5,379 nucleotides of DNA from a bacterium (lineage in GTDB: Bacteria > UBA8248): NCBI GenBank assembly GCA_027622355.1, contig JAQBZT010000207.1:1-5379 (forward strand), written 5' to 3'. Within the stretch, counting starts at the first letter, position 1. Each line of letters starts with the position of its first letter. Below, piece after piece: positions 1-4,789 of the stretch. The position numbers were made by a program, and so were the translations under genes. Under the pieces are notes generated by a model. It worked only from the letters and a program-made list of their open reading frames with translations. It was not told the origin of the DNA and searched no databases.

Positions 1-16
1 CTTTTTTGGCAATTAT

Positions 17-29
17 GGAGAATATCTCC
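17..29. repeat. inverted repeat GGAGA-ATA-TCTCC upstream of the -35 box
   Basis: This is a 5-bp dyad with a 3-bp centre, ending immediately before the -35 hexamer. Its centre is about 20.5 bp (close to two helical turns) from the centre of the 37-50 palindrome. It could be a second protein-binding site on the same DNA face. Its sequence differs from that of the 14-bp palindrome, and a 5-bp dyad can occur by chance. Confidence 0.3.
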
Positions 30-58
30 TTGAAAATGTCTTTAAAGACACCTATACT
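30..58 (+). promoter_or_regulatory. sigma70-type promoter of the HTH-hisB/hisH unit
   Basis: The -35 box TTGAAA (30-35) matches TTGACA at five of six positions. The -10 box TATACT (53-58) matches TATAAT at five of six. The spacer is the optimal 17 bp. Transcription would start near 65-68, at or only a few bases before the ATG at 68, so the message would be leaderless or almost so. This fits the absence of any Shine-Dalgarno sequence just upstream of 68. The segment is clearly AT-richer than the rest of the window. Caveat: the reading frame of the downstream gene is also open back to base 2, so coding function of this stretch is not fully excluded. Confidence 0.7.
37..50. promoter_or_regulatory. 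perfect 14-bp palindrome, candidate operator
   Basis: TGTCTTTAAAGACA is identical to its own reverse complement and lies wholly between the -35 and -10 boxes. Fourteen-bp dyads are the usual size of operators of small Cro/C1-type repressors such as that of phage 434, and binding here would block RNA polymerase. The next gene downstream starts with exactly such a DNA-binding domain, so autorepression is the obvious inference. The palindrome is seen directly; the protein that binds it is inferred. I found no second copy upstream of hisA. Confidence 0.6.
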
Positions 59-67
59 TTTCCCGCT

Positions 68-892
68 ATGACGCAGCGAATCGATGTGATTTTGAATGCG
101 CTGGGCTGGACGCAGAGCGAGCTGGCCGAGCGGGCGCAAATCGACAAGGGGAAAATCTCGCGCTATATCAGCGGCGAGATTCAGCCCAACGTGGGCACAC
201 TGGTTCGCATCGCGCGTGCGCTGGGGTGCGGCTCGCTCGATGAGATCTGGCCGATGGGGCCGGAGGCAAGGGGAGGAGAGTTCTTGAGCGCCAGAAAAGC
301 AGGCGGGGGCCGCCGCGCCGAAGTCCGCCGCCAGACCTCCGAGACCGATTTTACGGTGTCGATCGATCTCGACGGTGCCGGGAAGGGGAGCATCGCGACC
401 GGCATCGGGTTTTTCGACCACATGCTCAACCAGATTGCCCGCCACGGCCTGATCGACATCACCGTGAAGGGAAAGGGCGATCTGGAAGTGGACGCCCATC
501 ACACGGCCGAGGACGTGGGGATTCTCCTCGGTCAGGCGATCGCGAAGGCGCTCGGGGACCGCGCGGGCATCCACCGGTTCGCGGACGTGCGCCTGCCGAT
601 GATGGATGCGCTGGCCCACGTGGTCATCGACGCGGGGGGGCGGGGGAACCTCGTCTACAGCGCCCGCTACCCCGAGGCCCGGGTCGGCGCGCTCGACGCC
701 GCGCTCGTTCGGGAGTTCTTCTGGTCGGTGGCCACCCACGCGGGCATCGATCTGCACATCGAAGTGTGTTACGGGGAGAACACCCACCACATGGTGGAGG
801 CCGTTTTCAAGGCCTTCGCCCGTGCGATGCGCGATGCGGTGGCCCTCGATCCGCGCGAACCGGGCGTGCCGAGCACGAAGGGCGTTTTGTAG
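68..892 (+). CDS. hisB: XRE-type HTH domain fused to imidazoleglycerol-phosphate dehydratase (HisB)
   Basis: The protein has 274 residues against about 195-200 for a normal single-domain HisB. Residues ~4-62 form a Cro/C1-type helix-turn-helix: WTQSELAERAQID (14-26), a recognition-helix region KGKISRYISG (27-36), then NVGTLVRIARALG and a family-typical SLDEIW end. Residues ~63-83 are a Gly/Arg-rich linker. From ~84 a complete IGPD follows: ETDF with the likely catalytic Glu92, GIGFFDHM with metal ligand His118, two HHxxE manganese motifs (His144/His145/Glu148 and His240/His241/Glu244), and the terminal STKGVL phosphate-binding tail. The enzyme dehydrates imidazole-glycerol phosphate to imidazole-acetol phosphate in the cytoplasm and normally forms a Mn-dependent 24-mer. 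The HTH presumably binds DNA, perhaps the palindrome at 37-50. ATG 68 was chosen because it opens the HTH fold and sits at the promoter's predicted transcript start; it has no Shine-Dalgarno. An alternative start at TTG 284 would give HisB alone. The usual PMDEAL motif reads PMMDAL (177-182). Confidence 0.93.
   Translation: MTQRIDVILNALGWTQSELAERAQIDKGKISRYISGEIQPNVGTLVRIARALGCGSLDEIWPMGPEARGGEFLSARKAGGGRRAEVRRQTSETDFTVSIDLDGAGKGSIATGIGFFDHMLNQIARHGLIDITVKGKGDLEVDAHHTAEDVGILLGQAIAKALGDRAGIHRFADVRLPMMDALAHVVIDAGGRGNLVYSARYPEARVGALDAALVREFFWSVATHAGIDLHIEVCYGENTHHMVEAVFKAFARAMRDAVALDPREPGVPSTKGVL
272..286 (+). promoter_or_regulatory. internal ribosome-binding site and in-frame TTG start for stand-alone HisB
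   Basis: GGAGG (272-276) lies 7 bases before TTG (284-286), in frame with the upstream HTH. Starting here gives a 202-residue protein beginning MSARKAGG and running directly into the conserved HisB core, the usual HisB length. The site sits in the linker between the two domains. It looks like a retained ancestral hisB start, and two products (fusion and HisB alone) are plausible. The sequence shows the site; its use is inferred. Confidence 0.55.
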
Positions 893-947
893 GCCGTTTT
901 GCCGGAATCCGCACTTTTGTAGAAATGCCGCTGAGGAGATTTTGTCC

Positions 948-1616
948 GTGAAGGGCGCCATCGTCATCGTTGACTACGGGATGGGCAACGTGAAGAGCGT
1001 GCGCAACGCGCTCGCGCGGATCGGCGCCGCCTGTGTGCTCTCGACCGACCCCGTGGCGCTCGCGGGGGCGCCGGGCATCATCCTGCCGGGGGTTGGCGGC
1101 TTTCCTGAGTGCATGCAGGCGCTCGATGCCTCGGGGCTGAGCGATCCGCTGCGCGATGCGATCGCGCGCGGGGTGCCCTATCTCGGCATCTGCCTCGGGC
1201 TGCAGGTTCTCTTCGAGGAGAGCGAGGAATTCGGCAAAACGCCGGGCCTCGGCATCCTGCCGGGGCGCATCCGCCGCTTCCCGAAAAATCTCGAAGAAGC
1301 GGGAGAGGCGCTTCACGTCCCCCACATGGGCTGGAACGGAATTCACCTCGAGGCGCCCTCCCCGCTTCTCGAAGGGGTGGCCGAGGGAGAGTATTTCTAC
1401 TTCGTCCACTCCTACTACGCCGAGCCGGGCGAAGCCTGCCGCCCCTGCATCGCGGCCACCTGCACCCACGGGGTGCCCTTCATCGCGAGCGTGCGGCGCG
1501 GGAACCTCTTCGCCACCCAGTTCCACCCCGAAAAGAGCGGGGCGCGCGGCCTCGAGATACTCCGCCGCTTCGCGTCGCTCTGCGGCCTTGCGGCGGCGCC
1601 GTCGCCCTCCGCCTGA
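948..1616 (+). CDS. hisH: imidazole glycerol phosphate synthase glutaminase subunit HisH
   Basis: This class I glutamine amidotransferase of 222 residues (family about 200-215) releases ammonia from glutamine and passes it to HisF. Visible marks are VDYGMGN at the N-terminus, the PGVGGF oxyanion region (47-52), the nucleophile elbow GICLGLQ with Cys82, PHMGWN (125-130), YFVHSYY (151-157), and the catalytic His193 and Glu195 in HPEKS. The GTG start at 948 was chosen because GAGGAG (933-938) lies 9 bases upstream and translation begins at the conserved IVIVDYG strand. A TTG at 942 is in frame but only 3 bases from the Shine-Dalgarno. The 55-bp gap after hisB has no evident terminator, so co-transcription with hisB is likely. 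The C-terminal tail AAAPSPSA is a short low-complexity extension. Its partner gene hisF is about 2.4 kb downstream, beyond an opposite-strand gene. Confidence 0.95.
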   Translation: MKGAIVIVDYGMGNVKSVRNALARIGAACVLSTDPVALAGAPGIILPGVGGFPECMQALDASGLSDPLRDAIARGVPYLGICLGLQVLFEESEEFGKTPGLGILPGRIRRFPKNLEEAGEALHVPHMGWNGIHLEAPSPLLEGVAEGEYFYFVHSYYAEPGEACRPCIAATCTHGVPFIASVRRGNLFATQFHPEKSGARGLEILRRFASLCGLAAAPSPSA

Positions 1617-1638
1617 AGTTCCCGGAAAACGCTCAGGC
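1611..1638. terminator. weak inverted repeat spanning the two convergent stop codons
   Basis: GCCTGA (1611-1616) contains the hisH stop, and TCAGGC (1633-1638) contains the reverse-strand stop of the symporter. They are perfect complements, with a 16-base loop that itself holds TTCC-C-GGAA. The structure could act on both transcripts, but the stem is only 6 bp and there is no U-tract, so it is not a convincing intrinsic terminator. Both genes ending in GCC-TGA explains the symmetry equally well. Confidence 0.2.
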
Positions 1639-3063
1639 CGCCTGTTCCGGATACGCGCGTCTGACCCCCTCGGGGAGGAGCGCCCCCGCCAGATAGCCCG
1701 CCGTGCAAAGGCCCAGCCCGAAAAGGTTCACCCCGAAGGTACGCGCGTACTTCCCGGCGCCGAGGGCGATCCAATCGGGAAAGATGCGCAACCCCAGCGC
1801 GCCCTCGAGGGCGAGGAGCGCCCCGAAGAGCAGTCCCGGCCAGAAGGCGAGGTGGAAGCTCGCCCGCCCGGCCCCGCGGAGGAAGGCGAGGATGAAGATG
1901 GGGGCGAGGCCCATCACCATCGTGCCGCTGATGGTGGTCGCCGCGATGATGGCCGGCCCGGCGCGATCGCCCATGTAGATGCTGAGGAGGGGGAGGTTTC
2001 CCAGAAGGGCGATCGCCACGAGAAAAAGGCGCCCCTTGCGGATCTGCGCCGCATCCGGCGCGCCCCGGCGATTCGACCAGTCGCGGGCGGCGAGCTTCGC
2101 CGTGCTGGCGACAGTGGAATCGAGCGTCGAGCCCGCGCTCGTGAGCATGATGGCGTTGAAGACGAGCAGCATCGGCAGCCCGAAGAGGATCGGCACCGCC
2201 ACCGAGGGGTTCCCCTTCACGCCGTGGCTCAGGGCGTAGAGTCCCACCCCACTGAAGAGGAAGATGAAGCCGCCCGAAATGAGCCCGGCCAGGATGAAGG
2301 CGCGCAGCATCACCCGCGGCGGGGTGATGAACGCCCGGTCCGTCATCACCGGATCGTGGAACGGGTAGCTCAGTACCTGGACGAGGGCGAGGCCGCAGAA
2401 GGTGAGCCCGGCGAGGTGGGCCGCCTCGCCCGCCTGCGGCAGCCCCCGCGCGGCGAGGCCGGGCCAGAGGGTGATGAGGATGACGGTGAGCAGCGCCGCC
2501 GCGAGGAGCATCTGCGCCCCGTCGGTGAGCAGGCTGCTCCGCAGCCCCCCGCGCCAGCTGTAGTAGGCCGTGAAGGCGGTGACGAGAGCCGCCGCCGTCC
2601 AGTAGGCGGGGCTTCCCTCCGCGCCGAAGTAAAGGGCGGCGACCTTCGTGTTCGACCACACCTCGTTGAAGAGCCGGATTGCGATGGCGATGAGGAAGAG
2701 CCGCGCGCAGAGCGTGCCGTACTTGTCCACCAGGAAATGGGAGAGGGAGATGTAGCCGCCCCGCGTCCGGAGGAGGTAGATTACTACGCCCGCCGTCAGG
2801 AAGCTCAGGTAGTAGAAGGCGTAGCCGACCCCCCCCGCCACCCCGAAGGCGGCCGAAAGGCTCGCGGCGTTGGAGATCGATTTGGCGAAGATCCAGGTGA
2901 TGGCCCCGCTTGCGACGAGAAGCCACAGGCCGGGCGGTGCGCCCTCCTCGGTACCGCCCTCGAAGAACTGTGCGGCCGAGACCCGCCGCGGGGTCATCAT
3001 CCAGACGAGCAGGCAGTAGGCGGCCAGCACGAGCCAGGGAAGCCAGAGTGTTGCCGCCATCAT
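1633..3063 (-). CDS. sodium:solute symporter (SSS) family permease, substrate unknown
   Basis: The product is a 476-residue, very hydrophobic inner-membrane protein with about 12-13 predicted transmembrane segments, consistent with the SSS family (LeuT fold, TC 2.A.21), which couples solute uptake to Na+. Family marks include YYSWRGGLRSSLLTDGAQ (168-184; the conserved GGL...TD..Q loop), DPVMTDRAF (237-245; compare D.VM.QRAF in relatives) and SAGSTLDSTVASTAKL (309-324), the TM8 region that supplies Na2-site hydroxyls. The start is a double ATG (3063 and 3060 on the minus strand). The second Met is better spaced from the Shine-Dalgarno, so 475 residues is the likelier product. It lies antisense between hisH and hisA, 16 bp from the convergent hisH stop. 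Nothing in the sequence identifies the substrate; histidine uptake is only a guess from location. Long open frames on the other strand here are shadows of its high-GC codon use. Confidence 0.85.
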   Translation of the reverse strand: MMAATLWLPWLVLAAYCLLVWMMTPRRVSAAQFFEGGTEEGAPPGLWLLVASGAITWIFAKSISNAASLSAAFGVAGGVGYAFYYLSFLTAGVVIYLLRTRGGYISLSHFLVDKYGTLCARLFLIAIAIRLFNEVWSNTKVAALYFGAEGSPAYWTAAALVTAFTAYYSWRGGLRSSLLTDGAQMLLAAALLTVILITLWPGLAARGLPQAGEAAHLAGLTFCGLALVQVLSYPFHDPVMTDRAFITPPRVMLRAFILAGLISGGFIFLFSGVGLYALSHGVKGNPSVAVPILFGLPMLLVFNAIMLTSAGSTLDSTVASTAKLAARDWSNRRGAPDAAQIRKGRLFLVAIALLGNLPLLSIYMGDRAGPAIIAATTISGTMVMGLAPIFILAFLRGAGRASFHLAFWPGLLFGALLALEGALGLRIFPDWIALGAGKYARTFGVNLFGLGLCTAGYLAGALLPEGVRRAYPEQAA

Positions 3064-3066
3064 GCG

Positions 3067-3071
3067 CTCCC
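3067..3071 (-). promoter_or_regulatory. Shine-Dalgarno GGGAG of the symporter
   Basis: On the minus strand GGGAG is followed by CGC and then ATGATG. Spacing is 3 bases to the first ATG (3063) and 6 to the second (3060). This favours initiation at the second Met. Confidence 0.5.
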
Positions 3072-3243
3072 ATTCGATGGTTTGTTTCGAGAATCAAGGA
3101 TGAACGCGGTTTTACATCGTGCGCGTTCGGTGCGCAAAAGTCGCCAGAGGGATAACGCCGGAGGGCGAGTTTTCATTCCATTTGGGGGAGTTTTGCCGCC
3201 CGGTTTGCATTCCGCAGCGTTTGGGTTTAATCAACGCGGAACG

Positions 3244-3274
3244 GCCGGCCCGGCCGGCGGGCGGAAAAGCCCGC
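3244..3274 (+). promoter_or_regulatory. GC-rich hairpins in the hisA leader
   Basis: Two adjoining dyads are visible. The first, 3244-3258, is GCCGGCC-C-GGCCGGC, a perfect 7-bp inverted repeat about one base. The second, 3257-3274, is GCGGGC-GGAAAA-GCCCGC, a perfect 6-bp GC stem with a 6-base loop. They share bases 3257-3258. GCCC at 3248-3251 can also pair with GGGC at 3259-3262, so alternative folds are possible. The second hairpin ends 14 bases before the hisA Shine-Dalgarno. There is no U-tract, so this is not a simple terminator. It may affect translation or stability of the hisAFIE message. Confidence 0.4.
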
Positions 3275-3299
3275 ATTGCGAGCGATTTGGGGAGAAATC

Positions 3300-4019
3300 A
3301 TGCTGATCATCCCGGCGGTGGACCTGATGGAAGGCGGCTGCGTCCGCCTCATCCAGGGAAAGCGCGAGAACGTCATCCGCTACCCGGGCACCCCGGCGGA
3401 TGTGGCCGCCGGATGGGTGGCCCAGGGAGCGAAGCGGGTCCACTTCATCGATCTCGACGGCGCTTTCGGTGGCGCGCCCGCCCATCTGGCCGAACTCCGC
3501 GAGGTGGTCCGAAGGGTGGACGTGCCGGTGCAGTTCGGCGGCGGGGTCCGCGATGCGGCAGCGCTCGCGGATGTCCTGGACGCGGGGGCCGCCTTTGTCA
3601 TCCTGGGGACGAGCGCCCTCAAAAATCCAGACTTCCTCCGCCGCGCGGCCGGGGAGAATCCCGGCCGGGTCATCCTCGGCCTCGACGCCAAGGACGGCGA
3701 GGTCAAGGTCTCCGGCTGGGAGGAGGGCGAGCGGGTCACCCCCGAGGAGGTGGCGGCGCGCTTCGCCGATCTGCCCCTCGCCGGCATCATCTTCACCGAC
3801 ATCCGGCGCGACGGCACGCTGGAGGGCTTCGATCCCGGGCCCATTCTCTCCCTCGCACGCGCGGCGAATGTGCCCGTCTTTGCGGCGGGCGGCGTGAGCC
3901 GGATCGCGGACATCGAGGCGCTGATCCCGCTGGAGAAGGAAGGCATCGCCGGCGCGATCGTGGGCCGCGCCTTGTACGAGGGTACGCTCGATCTCAAAGC
4001 CGCCCTGGAGCTCGTCTGA
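3300..4019 (+). CDS. hisA: ProFAR isomerase HisA (phosphoribosylformimino-AICAR-phosphate isomerase)
   Basis: This 239-residue (beta/alpha)8 barrel is of normal family length and performs the Amadori-type isomerisation of ProFAR to PRFAR. The catalytic general base and acid are Asp8 (IIPAVDL) and Asp129 (LGLDAKDG). Other signatures are the first-half phosphate site QFGGGVR (78-84), TDIRRDGT (166-173), AAGGVS (195-200, second-half phosphate site) and AIVGRALYEG near the end. ATG 3300 was chosen because GGGGAG (3289-3294) precedes it by 5 bases and the protein opens with the canonical MLIIPAVDL; an in-frame TTG at 3276 would add a non-conserved octapeptide. It is the first gene of the second his block. 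The antisense symporter lies upstream, so it needs its own promoter or read-through from hisH. Its stop overlaps the hisF start (TGATG), implying translational coupling. Confidence 0.97.
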   Translation: MLIIPAVDLMEGGCVRLIQGKRENVIRYPGTPADVAAGWVAQGAKRVHFIDLDGAFGGAPAHLAELREVVRRVDVPVQFGGGVRDAAALADVLDAGAAFVILGTSALKNPDFLRRAAGENPGRVILGLDAKDGEVKVSGWEEGERVTPEEVAARFADLPLAGIIFTDIRRDGTLEGFDPGPILSLARAANVPVFAAGGVSRIADIEALIPLEKEGIAGAIVGRALYEGTLDLKAALELV

Positions 4020-4789
4020 TGCTGGCGAAGCGGATCATCCCCTGCCTTGACGTGAAGGAAGGCCGCGTCGTCAAGGGGGTGAACTTCGAGGGGCTGCGCG
4101 ATGCGGGAGACCCCGTCGAATGCGCGGCGGCCTACGACGCCATGGGGGCGGATGAGATCTGCTTCCTCGACATCACCGCCTCGAAGGAAAAGCGCGGGAC
4201 GCTCCTCGAGATGGTCGAGCGCACCGCCGAGCAGGTCTTCGTCCCCCTCACGGTGGGGGGCGGCGTCGGCAGCGAGGATGACGTGCGCGATCTCCTGCGC
4301 GCGGGCGCCGACAAGGTGAGCATCAACAGCGCGGCGCTGCGCGATCCCGGCTTGATCGGCCGCGCGGCGCGCCGGTTCGGCAGCTCCACCATCGTCTGTG
4401 CGGTGGACGCCAAGCGCGTTTCAAATGGCGGCGCCCCCCTGCGCTGGGAGGCCTTCACCCACGGCGGCTCGCGCCCGACCGGCCGGGACGCCATCGCCTG
4501 GGCGCGCGAGGCCGCCGAGCGCGGGGCGGGCGAGATTCTCCTCACCAGCATGGACAAGGACGGCACGCGGGACGGCTACGATGTCGAGCTGACCGCCGCC
4601 GTGGCGGAGAGCGTCTCCGTGCCCGTCATCGCCTCGGGCGGCGTGGGCACGCTGGAGCACCTTTATGAAGGGGTCGTCATCGGCAAGGCGGATGCCGTCC
4701 TTGCCGCCTCGATCTTCCACTTCGGGGAGTACACCGTGGAGGAAGCCAAGAAATTTCTCCGCGCGCGCAAGGTGGAGGTGCGGCTGTGA
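4019..4789 (+). CDS. hisF: imidazole glycerol phosphate synthase cyclase subunit HisF
   Basis: This 256-residue (beta/alpha)8 barrel takes ammonia from HisH and converts PRFAR to imidazole-glycerol phosphate plus AICAR. The catalytic aspartates are Asp11 (IIPCLDV) and Asp130 (CAVDAKR), the same positions as in the well-studied Thermotoga enzyme. The gate residues at the mouth of the ammonia channel (Arg5, Glu46, Lys99, Glu167) and interface residue Asp98 are also all present at the same numbers. Phosphate-binding loops are TVGGGV (78-83) and IASGGVG near the C-terminus; TSMDKDGT (176-183) is intact. The ATG shares one base with the hisA stop, and GGAG at 4007-4010 lies 8 bases upstream. Everything needed for activity is visible. 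The partner HisH is encoded in the separate upstream block, so balanced expression of the two subunits depends on two transcription units or on read-through. Confidence 0.97.
   Translation: MLAKRIIPCLDVKEGRVVKGVNFEGLRDAGDPVECAAAYDAMGADEICFLDITASKEKRGTLLEMVERTAEQVFVPLTVGGGVGSEDDVRDLLRAGADKVSINSAALRDPGLIGRAARRFGSSTIVCAVDAKRVSNGGAPLRWEAFTHGGSRPTGRDAIAWAREAAERGAGEILLTSMDKDGTRDGYDVELTAAVAESVSVPVIASGGVGTLEHLYEGVVIGKADAVLAASIFHFGEYTVEEAKKFLRARKVEVRL

Larger units (their letters stand above)
3064..3299. other. divergent intergenic region between the symporter and hisA
   Basis: These 236 bp must hold the control regions of both divergent genes. They are AT-richer than the flanking genes up to about 3235 and then become very GC-rich. 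On the plus strand the best promoter guess is TTGCAT (3205-3210) with TTTAAT (3226-3231), but the spacer is only 15 bp. On the minus strand only a poor match (TTGCGC, 17 bp, TAAAAC, around 3112-3140) is visible. GAGTTTT occurs twice, 21 bp apart (3167-3173 and 3188-3194). There is no histidine-rich leader peptide, no tRNA and no copy of the hisB operator. The hisA Shine-Dalgarno GGGGAG is at 3289-3294. Confidence 0.6.

Noticed and set aside
15..71. Short frame MENISLK... ending in TGA that overlaps the ATG at 68 (ATGA)
   Set aside because: Eighteen codons in AT-rich DNA with no recognisable SD or homology. The promoter reading explains the stretch better, though a longer upstream gene ending here cannot be formally excluded.
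885..922. Direct repeat TTTTGTAG at 885-892 and 915-922 around the hisB stop
   Set aside because: Only 8 bp, no further similarity around it, and no sign of a mobile element.
606..947. Upstream in-frame extension of hisH inside hisB
   Set aside because: It is Arg/Ser/Pro-rich, out of frame with the well-conserved hisB, and the SD-preceded GTG at 948 begins exactly at the conserved HisH N-terminus.
893..947. Terminator or promoter between hisB and hisH
   Set aside because: I saw no hairpin with a T-run and no credible -35/-10 pair. A simple intra-operon spacer is the best reading.
1415..3097. Minus-strand open frame of 560 codons overlapping the symporter in another frame
   Set aside because: The translation is Arg/Gly/Pro-rich with no fold-like pattern and also runs into hisH. 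It is a by-product of high GC.
3064..3299. Classical histidine attenuator with a His-codon leader peptide
   Set aside because: No reading frame with consecutive CAT/CAC codons and no hairpin followed by a T-tract is present.
1156..3306. Plus-strand open frame of 716 codons antisense to the symporter
   Set aside because: Its translation is low-complexity, rich in Arg, Glu, Gly and Pro, and it overlaps hisH out of frame. The opposite strand gives a coherent membrane protein with family motifs.
3119..4018. Long upstream in-frame extension of hisF through hisA
   Set aside because: It is a shadow of hisA in another frame. HisF begins canonically at 4019 with a good SD.
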